This document shows, in pieces, positions 42,033-55,000 of a stretch of DNA of 64,000 nt. Position 1 is the stretch's first letter. Every line of letters starts with the position of its first letter. The notes beneath the pieces are model-generated. The model was not told the DNA's origin. It made no database searches and worked only from the letters and a program-made list of their open reading frames with translations. Position numbers and translations under genes: made by a program. The DNA comes from Pectinophora gossypiella (Eukaryota > Arthropoda > Insecta > Lepidoptera > Gelechiidae). The stretch covers positions 10,726,001 through 10,790,000 of the forward strand of contig NC_065406.1 of assembly GCF_024362695.1 (NCBI RefSeq). The letters run 5' to 3'.

Positions 42033-45000
42033 TCAGATGAAGGTCCAGCACTCCATGATCTTGACGATGAAGTCCTCGCGCGTGGTGAGCGGCTCGTTGC
42101 CGTACGTGGTGCAGCGCTGCGTGCGCCCCAGGTACAGGTCGCCGTCCAGCCACAGCCCGAACTTGCCGCTGCAACGACACATACCGCGTTACTCACTCTG
42201 TATCATCACTTACTAGGTACTTCTACTATCTAAATATCTCACAATTTCTGGCTAGTATTGCAAGGTTCTACTCACTCTCCGGCTCCAATGGATATGTTGT
42301 CGTTGCTTCCGCGAATAAAGTACATGTTCTCGCCAGTCCAGCCCCAATATTTGAATTTCGTCTTCACCGGTGCGGGCGCTTGTTCTGAAAATTGAATAAG
42401 ATATTTGTCAGAATAAAATCAAGGAACTATGTAACTATTCACGTAATTCTTATTATACAGTAGAGACCAAGTAAATGATGACTCGTCTGTAACTTTTTGC
42501 ATTAAACTTATAGTGAGTTGTCACCAAAGCGTAGAGGAGAGAAGGCGATCGGAATGGAAACAGAAGGCGCTTGTCGCTCTCTCCCTCGCGGTGATTGGTC
42601 GATTCCTGCACCTTTCCGCTCGTCTCCTCACTTCTTTGCATTGGTGAAATCCCATCAGGAGCCGGAATATTAATTTATCTCTTACCCTCTTTCTTTTCTT
42701 GTTCCTGTTCCTTTTCGCCTTCTTTTTCAGCGGGCTTATCGGTGTTAGTATCGGGCGCGGGTGCGGCTGGGGCGGCGCCGGCCGGGGCGGCGGGGGTGGC
42801 GGGCGGGTCGGCATCGGCGCGGCGCGGCGAGGTCGGCGCCGACACGCGCTGGAACGAGAACAGCAGGGACTCGCCGGTGCCGTAGAAGTGCTCCGAGGGG
42901 TGCAGCGCGCACGATGTCAGCGCGCCGAACACCTGTAACGTGGAGATTGAACGTTAACTCTGTGGCTGCGGGATTGCTGAGCTCAGTAATAGATGATTTA
43001 AGTGCAAACGTTCTGGGGATAGAGCGACGTAAAAATGTATCCCCGTATCCTTTTCTGAAATTGCTGGAAGTGGGGCATGCATGTATCCTCGAAGGGGAGG
43101 CAGAGGTGTATGTACACCAGCTCCACACCAACTATGTTTAAGTCTCATGTAATAGGGGGACCTTTGCTATTAACCGGGCACATATCCCTCAGTCTAAATT
43201 GAATATAATTAAATTGAAACTTGGTAAGTATGAAAATAATATAATAATGGTGTATAGTATAAATAATACCCACTACCACTATCCTATGACCACTATCACC
43301 TATACCACTGCCGTATTTTTCCCTAAAAAGTAGCGTGGAGCATGCTACACCGATAAGAGCGTGGCTCTGAAATTAGTGATGACAGTAAGCTTCTAACTAT
43401 ATCTCAATTCGGGTGGACCGAGGTACCCAACTTATCACAAGTAAGTATAGTCTTCTTCTTCTCTCGTGTGGGTTGTGAGGTGGATTACCAACCTCATTAA
43501 CCCTGGTGTCAGGGTTACTATTGAGCCGCCAAAGGCCCCTGACATGACTCATGCAACGACTACTTACTTAACACATACTTACTTTGTAAGTAGTAACCGG
43601 GACCAAAGGCTTAACGTGCCTTGCAAAGCACGGACCATCTCACTTTTGGACAATCAGGTGATCAGCCTGTAATGTCCTAACCAAACTAGGGATCACAAAG
43701 TAATTTTTGTGATATTTCCCAAACGGGATTCGAACCCGGGACCTCCTGATCGTGAGCCTGACGCTCAACCACTGGACCACGGAGGCCGTTAGTATAGTGT
43801 ACGTACGTTATTATCAGTGTCCTGTATGACAAGCAAGACGGGCGAGTCGACGCGCTGCATCTTGCGGTACATGGACGCGAGCGAGAAGCCGTGCTGGCTC
43901 GTGCTGAACGCCAGCGACCACATGTAGCCCTGCGCGCGCGCCGGCAGCACCGTGCATAGCTTCTCTCTGAAAATTTATAAGAAAATCATTTTTTCTACTC
44001 CTCTACTTTAATCTGGCATTTAAATAACCAAAAAGTCTAATATAAGTACATACATAATTAAACTCTTTGAAAAAGTGTACGCTCTATGGCCTATAAAAGC
44101 ATTGTTTACAAAGTGTAACTGTACTATAATGTCGCCAAAAAAGCATTGTTGTTGTTTTTTTTTTTTGACCTGGAAACTGGCACCTTTACTTTGTTTGGTG
44201 CCATAGATATACTATAAAAAAAAAGTATACATTTGCCGCCATTTTCCCGCGCGTTGGAAAATAAATTGGAAAATTTTTGTGTTTCGTTTAAAATTACGTC
44301 GTCGTAGAAAAAGTATTGTATGCAACGTTGTATAACTAGGTCAAAAAATGCTCGTGGCGTCTCTTATTGCGATGTTCGCCAAGGCTCACATCGCAACTCA
44401 CGCCACTCGCATTTTTTGACCCTTCTTATACAACTGTTGCATAAAATACTATAAATTGATAGATACAAACACGGAAAAATTACACATGTAATACTGCAAG
44501 GAGGAAGAGCCACAAAGATCAGATAACAATTTATTTTATTACTTATCAACATTGCAGCCACACCTACTTAGTATTTATGCGAGTATTAACGATTGATATA
44601 ATAAAATATTATATAATATGACAGGTAACCCGATGCCCATTAGCCCATTACCCGGATAGATAATCTATCATGAAATTCCCTTTAGATAATTAGGTACTGA
44701 AACACATTATGTCATGTACATCAGACTAGCGTTATTACGTTTTTCATGGGGTCCGCTTACCCAATCTGAAGACTTCACAAGTCCAGTTACAGAAGCGACT
44801 GCCTGTCTGACATTCCAACCCGCGAAGAGAAAAGCAGCCCAATTCAAAAATATTTCTCGGGAATGTGGGTACCCTTCCTTCCAGGACGTGATAATCATTT
44901 ATGATCCAAACATGAATTTGAAAACAACTTCGGAAATCATTGGGGGCCTTCTGCTGGCTTTCGAACTTGCGAACTCACATTGAGTGTCAAGCGTTCTTCC

Positions 45001-48000
45001 AACTGGGCTAACACGACTTAAACACATACGTCATACTGAACTGATAAAATCATGCCATTTTATAAACACTTTAAACGAACGTAAAGGTATGTTTAATTTA
45101 CCCGTGTTCATTCTCCCAGAAGGACCTATTATTATATTTTATTCACATAAATATTTAATGTTTTTATGATACCGCCAAACATAACTTTTCTAGGCAATTG
45201 GATCGTGTACTAGTTTCAAGATAAAGACAGATTAAAAAATAACGAAAAACATTTTCTTTTTTCTATTAAACATATTTATGAAGTTGAATCAAGAAAAACG
45301 TAATAATAAGTCCGAAATTTTGTCATGTTTTTTATTACGTCTCAGGCAACAGCAAGGAGTTTTCATACAAATGCCATAGTAATTTCGTGTTTTGACGTTT
45401 AGAAAAATGTAACTGATTCGCCAATACGATACCAAACTTAAGCGAAACGAATCCACATTCCGCGGCACCATGATAAACACATAGATATTTCGAAAGTGTC
45501 GAAGCCTAGGGAGACGAACTCTTGTGTACTTACCGCGATAATCGAAGTCGGATGACGCAAAGATAAAGTAATAAACCCAAGGATATTTACCTATGCTCCA
45601 TGGTGAATATCTCCGAGGTGCCGATGAGGTCGGGCGGCGAGAACTCCATGTCGACGGAGGCGCCCGAAGAGTACAGTGCGCGCCGCAGCTCATCGCTCAT
45701 CGACAGCACCTGGTAAGTCGGCAACGTTAAAACTTTGCTCACATATTCTGCCCTGCTGTTCCTGCTAAGAAAAAATCTACAAAGTGCTCAATTTAACAAA
45801 GCTGAATAAAAGTTTATCCCAATCTTTAGTTATGGCTTTTTTTCTTAGCAGAGCAGTGTTGTTCATTGCAGCCGTCAAACGTGATTATGATGTGTAGAAA
45901 ATAGCCAAATGGGACATGTAAAAAAAGAGTGGGTAATTTTGAGCATGAGTTGTTGCGACACGGGTGCCTCGTTCCTGGGATCAGGTGAATGCTACATTTT
46001 AATAAAAATTCGAACAATACTCTGGTAGTGCGTAACATTAGACAAGTTAAAAACAGGAAAATATAAACTTCACGGGAGTTAAATAACCCAATTGTTATGA
46101 CAAGTCACAATACTAGGTAAATTATGCCAAAATCTTGAGGCATTATTTATTACACCAATCACGTTTGTCGTCCGTAAAGTAAAATAATGACTGAAGATAA
46201 ATGATTTAAAAAAGTGTAAATTAGCAGTAGACACAATGCTGATCCACAAGGAAAGGATTAGCGAAGTATTAACCGCCTTTGATGTGGGGGCTGTTTGCCA
46301 ACTTACTGAACTGGCAGCTATCTTTAAAATTCCAAGTGTCGATAAAACTCAGACCTTTAAAGACAACTGGCCACAAATTATTTTAGAACAATGTTTCGCG
46401 TGCTTTGTATAATTCCATGCTGTGCCAGTCAGTTCAAAAATGTAATTAAATCCCAATTTGCCTTCACATCACTTTTCTTTGAAAGAGAAAGAGACCGAGT
46501 TTTATTTGTGAATGTGTTATTAGGCGGTGGCGTAAAGACTCAGCGAAAGCAGAGCGAGTATTCTTTCCACCCATAACGTTTAATCGCGAACCAGGCCGAT
46601 CAATTGTTCGGCGACTCCAGTCCTATCAATTGTCTAATAATTATTGTTATACGTGTTGAATGTGGTTCGCGTGCTAGAAATAAAATTATAGGTGATTCCA
46701 CACGACAACTATAACATGTAACTTCTCTGAAACTTTGATTACCAGCATGCCAACTTGGGTATACCAAAACATTATTTTTGATACTGACTAAACACAAACA
46801 TTTGAGATAATTTAAGTGTTAAAAGGTCAAAATTGTGGAACTTCGAAAAATTCATGCCAATAAAAATCCCATTCATGTATTGATGAAAATGACAAATGTG
46901 AATGAATGATTCGTTCACAATTAATGGCGGTGGCAATGACGGTATGCGATCGACAAGATGCACTAGGGGTGACGCATTCCCGCTACAGTTCACATTCAAC
47001 AGACAATCCAGTTAATGCGTGCGCGTGCGCACTACACTAAACAGACTGCAAACATATAGTGCTTACTTACATTTACACTTATATTACTTTTAACTTAACA
47101 TATTAGGTTTCATATAAACCATTTTTGACACATACAATAGCTACAAAATCATTTAATGGCATATAAATCATGACACAAAGACATAATTGACTGAACAATA
47201 GGTACTCTAGCTAAGACGTTAATGAGGTAACAAAACATGCTTTTTGCTAATTAGTGTTAGCCTAACTTATAATTAATTCACAAGTACCTATAGTAACTCA
47301 GCCTGGAACTGAATTTAACAAAGTTAACAAGCCGTGACTAAACTGCCAAAATAGGTAGGTACGCAGCGATACTTCTCGTTTGCCTTTTCTGGAAACCTGT
47401 ATGATAATGTGTCTACGTTTCGTATCCACATTCACCATTCCACTCTGAATATTTTCAACCTTATGCATATTGAATATAGAGCGAATATTATATTGACCCG
47501 TAAGACTTGTTTTTTAAATACCCACTTAGCCTTTAAAAGATTGTCTTTTTATCGCCTAGATAGTATGTACCTAAGAAGGCACTCAATCTGTATATCACTT
47601 ATCCTAATAACTTTAAGTCTTGGCGATATATTTCGCGATAGGACACTATCAATATATCATTACTTAGGTGCTTCTGTGTGGTAACGATATGTATCCATTA
47701 ACGTAATGAATCCAATTAGTTATTCCACGAAAACAGAGGTGCACATTCTTAAAATTTGAGGGCTCTTATATTTCTTTACGAGAATGAAGCAAGTTTAAGT
47801 TATCCACAGACTACGTTGCCATTTCAGTTGCTTATCTGTTTTTTTGCACAATGTCACGTATACGCACCTCATGTATAGAGTGTATGGTGGCCCTCCGTCG
47901 TAAGTACCGCAAAGTGTCACCAGGTTTACTGCAGATAGAGTGTATGGTGCCTCTTCTCTGCACCGCTATCACATTCACCATAAACAGCTCTACTTTACGG

Positions 48001-51000
48001 ATCTTTTCCACAATTCTCCGGACCACTCTCCGTACGAAACGCAACATTTTGTAGGGAACTTTGTGTAATATGATGCAATAGAATATTTTTTAATGAACTA
48101 TGGTTACTTTGGGTGTCGACTGAACTAACTTTTCACTGTTTTGCTCGATCGTTGAATTTTGTATTGATCACTGGTTTATTCTGATATGTTGAAGCGGTGT
48201 AGTACGCGGATATACTAACTAATCTGTAGCTGCAAACCCTACGGTTGTATCCCTATAATGGCCATGTTGACCTTACAGAAGGCGATTATTTTCCGAACAC
48301 AATCATTATGTAGATTTTTCGCTTTCGACCGAGTTCCCTCATGTGGTGGTTGTTACTGACTGAGACACGCCTCACTCCTCAGGCAACATGAAGGCTGCTT
48401 ATCTTAACTTATCAAGCTATTCTGTTGAAAGTAAAAGGATCATAGGATTAGGACGCGGATTATCGCCAATTTACGACCTCAACGCGTTATAAAAAAAGAA
48501 AATGATAAACGCCTAACTCCTTGCTGTTGCTTGAATAAGTAAGTCTAGTCTAAGTTGTACATCTTAGTTCGTGTCAAGTAGTTGTAAATCTAATTCGAGA
48601 ATATTAATGATTTTATTACTATTAGTAAGTAAACTAAACAATTTTCTAACATAAATTATAATTCATCATCTCCCTAGTTTTATCCCGTTTTCACAGGGTC
48701 CACTTACCTAACCTGACGATATGACAGGTCTGGTTTTTAACAGAAGCGACTGCCTGTCTGACCTTCAAACTAGTTCCAACCCGCGAAGAGAAAACCAGCC
48801 CAATACATGTTAGGTCACATACCTCCGAAATGCACTTCTCGGGAATGTGGGTTTCCTCACGATGTTTTCTTTCACCGCTGAGTAGGTGAGAATCATTTAT
48901 GATCCAAACACGCATTCGAAAATCATTGGTTTAGGCCTATGCTGGGATTCGAACGACCTTAAAGTAAGGGTTAAGCGTTCTACCAATTGGGCTACCATGG
49001 TTAAGATGAATTATAATTATCAACTGTAAATTATTACACAAGATATTTATAGAGCTAAAGATAGTTAACGCAGGTAATAACTACCGTATCATCTCTCAAG
49101 CAAATACTAGCTACGACAGTTATTGAATAATAAAAATGAAGAATCATCAATCTATTACAATAATATGTTATGTTCATTGTTCTGTTGTCAGATAAAAAAT
49201 ATGCTAAGTAGCTATTTCGATGCATTTTTTTGCAGTGATGTTGTCTGACTGTAGTCTCATCTGATATAATAATTAATTATAATGTATTAATGTTTGCAGT
49301 ATTGGCAGACTGGGCTATTAGACAGAATCTATTTATCAGGTATTATCTTTTGAGCTGTTAGTCAGCTCTGTCTACCGCGAAATGTGTGTGAGAATTACGT
49401 TTTATTTAAAAATTGTAGCCATTCCGATTCGGCACTGTATAGTTTATGAATATTACAAAGAGATATAGCGCTATCGCATGGTATTGATTACCGAAACAAT
49501 GTGAAATCGATATGCTGCGTGCGTGTCTAAAGCCCCCAGCGGCTTCTTTTAATCCGTGAACAATGGAGATAGTGGATGGGAGAGAAAGAAGGAAAATATA
49601 AAAAAAGACAGCCAGAAGCGAGAAAAGTGGTATTTTGTTTACTCATGTTTTCCTTCTGCGTCACTTCACCTGAATGTGGCATTTGCCTGTTACCTGAGGT
49701 TATTCCTGTTACTGTTTTGAATTGCCTTTAGAAATACATATGTATACACTTGCTTATACATTCGGTAAATACTTATATCGTGTCCAAATATAATAGGTAG
49801 GTAACTGTGTACTTTGAGCAATTTTTCGAACAAACAAGACAAAAAAAATATGTTTTATTGTAACGCTACTAAACATTGTTTTTGATGAAGATCTTTATGT
49901 ATTGTACACCTGTGTAATAAATGAAAATGTAAGGTACTATCCAAGCAAATATACGCAGCAGGTAATTAAACAATGATAAATTCACATTGTCAGATACGTG
50001 CAATTCCGTCGAAAACTGTTTCAACAATAGGTGTTTGTTGGAACAGTTTTCGACTTTAAAACCGATGATGACGATGATAAGCAATTTCCAATGGGTACTG
50101 ATTTTAGCAAATGCGTAAATACGCTTTTCAGATTGCATATCTTAGGTAATAAATCAGTCTATATTTAGAATAGGCTTTGTGGACAAAATTATATCTGGGG
50201 GTTAAAAAGGCCACATCGAAGCAATTCATTTAAGAAAGCAATATTGCAATTCCACATTTGTGCACATAAAAGTAAGCGCGCAATGCAAACATGATTGCAA
50301 TGAATTCACTAAAAATACGTAAGTAATCCATGCTTCTTACTGCTTTGATAATTGTCAATCGCAATCTTCTATAAATAACGATTAGATTGTTAAGTTGTTA
50401 GTTTAACGTAGATACTAGATGACTGTTTTTGTAAGCATTGATAAATAGGTAGCCATGTTTACGCTTGCTAGGTCATAGATGCAAGTGTAGTGCAAAACAC
50501 TGATTATACTTTCAAATTAACCCGTATATGAATAGGTAAGAATATTACGTAGTTGGATCCTAGTGCGTGTTATAATTTTTCTGTTTAGGCCACAGGCAGA
50601 CCTCGCCGCGACGACGGTCATTCGCCTCTCTCTCTATTTATAGGCAGTTGGGTTCCTTCTGTTGCTGCCAGGAACAAAAGTAAGGCTCTACATTGTCATT
50701 GCACTCCCATTATTATCGGTTTTCATATTCACTAACAATGAAAATTGGTCGTACATGTCATGAGCAATATCATGTACCCAGTTTAGTACCCTGTCGCACA
50801 ATCATATTTGACATTTAATGAGACTTACGGTTTAATTTGTCAAAAAAGTTAATGTGTATACTATTAGTACTCGTGACCGTAGATAAAAATGAATAGCCAC
50901 TATAGCTGACGACGAATTCAAAGCCCAGAATCTTCTATATTAAATTACTCATATTTGGTAATCATCCAACTAACATCTCATTATATTCAGTCGGCTGTAG

Positions 51001-51547
51001 GTGTTACACAACCAGCAACCATATTATTGCTTCGATAACCATTTTATAGTTTCACCTTATCGACAAAAGATTGTATTCGCTAACGTCAAATTTTAGAAAA
51101 TGACTACTACGTATTAAACAATAGATTGCATTACAAGTCTGCACTTTGTAGACTCAATGATGGTAAACAATTTTCATAATAAATATATATAATGATGTGG
51201 AAGGAAGCACACGCATAGTGCAATAGGTTTCGGTAAAAAACGACCGTATACCATGACGAAAATGACCGATTGCTGAAGAATTTCTTCATAATGTTGTACC
51301 TACATCGTTGTAGTAAGGCGTTGAATACAATTTTGACCAAGGTTGGAGTTTTTATTCTCTTCATAGTTAAAAACATCATGGAGGTCTGATAAAGGCAAAT
51401 GCCAGTTTTATATGTGGCATGTTGGTAGAGCCGTGGCTCATTAACGGTACCGTCATCGCTCACCTTATCGCTTTCGAAAGCGGCGGGCTCCGGCGACGCA
51501 GGCGCAGGCCCGAGCCGCACCATCTCTATCCATTTCATAGTCTGCAT
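42033..51547 (-). CDS. mtd: mustard (OXR1/NCOA7 family), short TLDc isoform
   Basis: Minus-strand exons 51547-51464, 45709-45591, 43966-43807, 42932-42686, 42384-42276 and 42168-42033 join to 855 nt (284 aa). After a unique 28-residue start (MQTMKWIEMVRLGPAP) comes the TLDc domain: FSPPDLIGTSEIFTMEHREK, ARAQGYMWSLAFST, SPVLLVIQDTDNNVFGAL, HFYGTGESLLFSF, WGWTGENMYFIRGSND, KFGLWLDGDLYLGR, and the end EDFIVKIMECWTFI. Exon 4 carries an insert of about 65 residues rich in Ala, Pro and Glu. TLDc proteins of this family protect against oxidative damage and regulate the vacuolar ATPase. The 5.75-kb first intron and the GC-rich region upstream indicate a separate promoter for this short form. Longer isoforms with LysM/GRAM parts would start outside the window and splice to exon 2. 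Confidence 0.92.
43450..43790 (-). mobile_element. SINE family A, full-length copy
   Basis: The minus strand begins with a tRNA-like head (GTGGTCCAGTGGTTGAGCG, GGTTCGAATCCCG) and runs to CCACACGAGAGAAGAAG. It lies in the mtd intron just before exon 3 and ends about 17 bp from the donor at 43807. Confidence 0.75.
44306..44452. mobile_element. Small foldback element in an mtd intron
   Basis: GGTCAAAAAATGCTCGTGGC and its inverted partner GCCACTCGCATTTTTTGACC, with outer matches TATGCAAC...TTGTATAA and TTATACAA...GTTGCATA, make a hairpin of about 65-bp arms with a very short loop. No target duplication identified. Confidence 0.6.
44725..45018 (-). mobile_element. SINE family B copy in an mtd intron
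   Basis: Diverged family B copy: CAGAAGCGACTGCCTGTCTG, TGATAATCATTTATGATCCA, and a decayed tRNA-like head (TCCAACTGGGCTAACACG). Confidence 0.65.
46236..46412 (+). other. Unidentified 58-codon open frame
   Basis: The frame starts MLIHKERISEVLTAFDVGAV and ends CFACFV, with eight more in-frame codons before the ATG. Its composition is protein-like and mostly helical in appearance. I recognise no family. It may be a scrap of an element protein or chance. It is antisense in an mtd intron. Confidence 0.2.
48662..49003 (-). mobile_element. SINE family B copy in an mtd intron
   Basis: Contains CATCTCCCTAG, CAGAAGCGACTGCCTGTCTG, GTGGGTTTCCTCACGATGTT and a minus-strand head with AGCCCAATTGGTAGAACGC. 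Confidence 0.7.
50195..50305. mobile_element. Small palindromic MITE (GCAATATTGC family), copy 3
   Basis: GGGGGTTAAAAAGGCCACAT, AAGAAAGCAATATTGCAATT and AAAAGTAAGCGCGCAATGCA match the copies at 3930 and 6630. The right arm is decayed. Confidence 0.6.
50717..50890 (+). repeat. Dispersed repeat, copy 2 (relative at 105-262)
   Basis: Shares CATGAGCAATAT, AATTTGTCAAAAAAGTTAAT and CTCGTGACCGTA with the reverse complement of 105-262. Confidence 0.6.
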
Positions 51548-52010
51548 TTAACCAATACGTGTTGCACGTTAAAAGTCGCGTGTCCACGTTACGCGGCCAC
51601 GATGCACAACAAAAAACACATCACATTCGCGAGCGCTTAATTTAGAAACACCCACGCGATTACAAGGTTTCGTAAGCAAACACTGAACACAGGCGTCCGT
51701 CGCGGCTGCTTATAAACAACAAGTCGTTTGTGTACGCGCGGCCCGGTCCGGTTTAATGAGCGGGTACCTATTAATCGTGGTTACATTTTTGTATATTGTG
51801 CGGAGAAGCGACAGAAGCAGTTTCGTGGCTTCCGAATAGTTAGGATCGTTTACGATTTACAATGCCAGTGATGCGCGCGAGGCGAGTATAGCGGAGCAGC
51901 GCTGCTGGCGGACTGCTGTTATGCTGTGACAAAAAGAAAGGCAGCGCGCCGGTGCCGCGGCGCCGACCACGGCCGCGGCGTGCGCCCGCGCACCCTACAT
52001 GTATGTGCGG
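51548..52010 (-). promoter_or_regulatory. mtd: GC-rich promoter region of the mtd short isoform
   Basis: Directly upstream of the unique first coding exon. At 51860-52005 the sequence becomes strongly GC- and CpG-rich (GCGCCGGTGCCGCGGCGCCG) in otherwise AT-rich DNA. This placement suggests a promoter and 5' UTR. No TATA box is evident. Confidence 0.45.
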
Positions 52011-55000
52011 AAGCCAAACAACTTCGCACCAGACAATTAACGGCGAAGATTTACTGTTGCATGCTGCACATTGATATGTGAGTATGCTCTCAAAGACAAC
52101 TGCTATGGACCCTTGTCAGGTTAACGCGCACGATATAATCAAAAAGCGGCTCCGTAATCGCAATGTAATAGCTAATTAGCGGTAATAATTGTTTTTTATT
52201 TAGTATCAATCGTTGTCAATACAATGCGCGATGTATTAGATTAGATACAAGTTATGCACCGACGCCGATGTAAGTATAAGATATATTTTCATCATTAGAA
52301 GAATTTGAATTAAATAATGTAAATGTCAGTAAAGTAATAACAGTGGACATGGCGTGGTATCATTGTCTGACCCGGCGTGAAGGTGACAACTGAATATATC
52401 CGGTCGCTGAATTATGACCGGTTGGTATTTAATTAAAATTCTCCCGACACTCGCGTGTGTCTTAAAACACGTTATTATATCTATAAACTGTGTATACTTT
52501 ATTGTGTTCGCCTCCCACGAACATTTTATATTGCGCGGAAATTGCACACATATTTATGAACAGCGACATAAATTCTTAAGATATTAAGGTATATCGCGGC
52601 TATATTTAAAGTTTTAAACTAACCAATTCCGGCTGTGGCTTAGGAATTTGTCACGCGGCAGCTTGACTAATTCTCTGGTCAATCGTTGTGTCAAATCCGT
52701 CGTGTAAAAAGATATGCAAAGGCTGTAACTGTATTGAAGAAACTTTATTTTTTCTTGGTTTAAACTACAATCAGTCCTCTAGACTATAAGCAGTTTCGTA
52801 GAGTGGATAAGTGACGTATCAGGAGCTACAACTAGTGTCACAGCCTCCTAATTTATACAACATGGCATTGAAGAAACTATCTCAAATTATTCCCCTAGTT
52901 TTAAACGAACATTTGCAGTGTTTTTACAAAACGATGACTAAAGATAAACTTGGATTAAAATAATAATTCACGCCGTGAAAGAAGTCGACGGATTTTAGAA
53001 TAATAATAAAATAAATTTTATTAAATAAATTGACAAATCATAATAATTGCGTAGTGTACTAATGTCAAAATAAATTATGAAATTCTGATTACTAAATAAA
53101 GACAGATCTAAAAGTAACGAAAAACATTTTCTTTATTTAACTTATTTATGAATTTAAAACAAGAAAAACGTATTTTATGCGCTGGTTTATTTAAAAGTGT
53201 TTGGCAATAACAAATATTCAGGACCTCTGCGTTACAGGGTTTCCCTAGTGCGGGGTCCGCCAGTAATGTACCTATACATGTTTAAGTTTTTTGATAAATA
53301 AACATTATCTATTCTATTCTTCTATTCTAATAATAAGTCCGACATTTTATCCCGTTCTTCTGTGACAGTGTGCTTTTTCAAACAAATTCACACGAATTTT
53401 TAGTTTATCTTTATCTTTTAGTATTCGTTTTGTAAAAACACTGTTAAAGTAACTGAATAAAGTCACCAATGCTACATAAATAAATAAGATGGTGGAATAT
53501 CTACATCACAGTAATGATTCTCTGAATTGTTAAATAACGGAAATGTCTAGTAGTCAGACGCGAGGTAAATAAATATTATAATAGTCATCAAAACAAGCCC
53601 CATCTAACAAGTTATATCTAAATGCTAGAGTTATCTCTGAATGCATTTCACAGATAAAACAATCAGTCACTCATTCATAGTATTTGGTCAACAAGTGTAT
53701 AAAAACACATATACTAATATGCACTTGTTTACAAATCACGTACACATTTCAGTGTCATTTGCACATACCGTACGTAACGAATTCAAACATAAAACTTCTG
53801 TGCGATTGATTAAAGAGTAACGCGCTGATAAGAAATACATTAACAAAGGCAATCTTGAATGTTTGTAGTTAGCTAATCTGTACATAGTTGCGTTCTGCCG
53901 TGTCACGCACAAGTCTGCTATCTTAAAATAGTCGAGTTACGAATAACCAGTGCAAAAGGGGTTTATATCCTATGCTTTACATAGTGCAGTAAAAACATTT
54001 TAAAATTTATTGATACTTTTTGAGATACAGAGGTTGACAAAGTCTGCTAACTTGATTTTTTTGCATGTGGGTCACGCCTAACTCATCTAACTAAAAGTTA
54101 CAATAGATAGGCGTGACTACGACGAAGGCAATCCTAGCGATTCGCGACATTCTTTGTACTTGCAAACCCGGCGCCCAGGGAGGAAACACTTCCTGAATCT
54201 GAGAGAGAAGTCGAGGACCCAAAATGCTTTGAACCAGGCATAAAGGGGAAATATTTTTTGGTTTGAATAAGAATGGGAAACTTCTTTAGAACAGTGATAC
54301 TACCTGGAACCGTTGGTCAAAGGATCGAGTTTTGCAAGAACCATCAATGGGAGGATACAATACCAGGCTGGAAAACGGTTTGTTGTGAGAAAGCATACTC
54401 AAATGTGATGAGGATGATAAGGTCTTGTGACTTTTTTGTTGAATAAAGAATTGCAATAGATGTAACCCTGGGTTTTCATAACTAAGCAAGCGATAACATC
54501 ATCGCTATTAATATTATTTTTAGTTTCGATCATCAATTGCAGCATCAAAATCGTAAATAGTTCATGAGCACAGGGTTATTTTGTTTATTGCTTTTATTCC
54601 TAGATGATTCTCGTTCGCCGAATGGGATTTTTTGTAAAACATTTGTTGAACCTTTGCTGGGTTCGGCTTCTTCAAGGGTTCTATGTATATTACACCCCCT
54701 TGGAAGCGGTTTTTGTGGTTTGTCGCGAAACGGATTCAGGTTTTGTGGACTGATGGTCTGTGTTGTCAATTTTTGTGATAATCTGTCAGATCGTCAATCT
54801 CTTTTACTCTCGAGAATTCAAGAGTTCGCTGTGCAACCGGGAACTGTATAAGCTGCCATGAGGGTGTACCTTGGTTCCAGAGCTTTGTGTTATCTGCAGT
54901 CACAAGTGAGGACGAGTTGATTGATCTCATCTTAGCCAAGAAGAGAATTATATTTTTCTTTTGTGAGGTATAATTGTCACAATTCAAAGCCAAGTTCTTG

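Larger units (their letters stand above)
45710..51463. other. First intron of the mtd short isoform
   Basis: 5.75 kb without a supported gene. Contents: the small frame at 46236-46412, a SINE family B copy at 48662-49003, a MITE remnant at 50195-50305, and a dispersed repeat at 50717-50890. An imperfect duplication (ATAGAGTGTATGGTG at about 47875 and 47937) is also present. The rest is AT-rich and unremarkable. Confidence 0.55.

Noticed and set aside
42595..43141. Several overlapping plus- and minus-strand frames of 80-128 codons
   Set aside because: They are shadows of the GC-rich mtd exon 4 in other frames; only one frame continues through the splice sites as TLDc.
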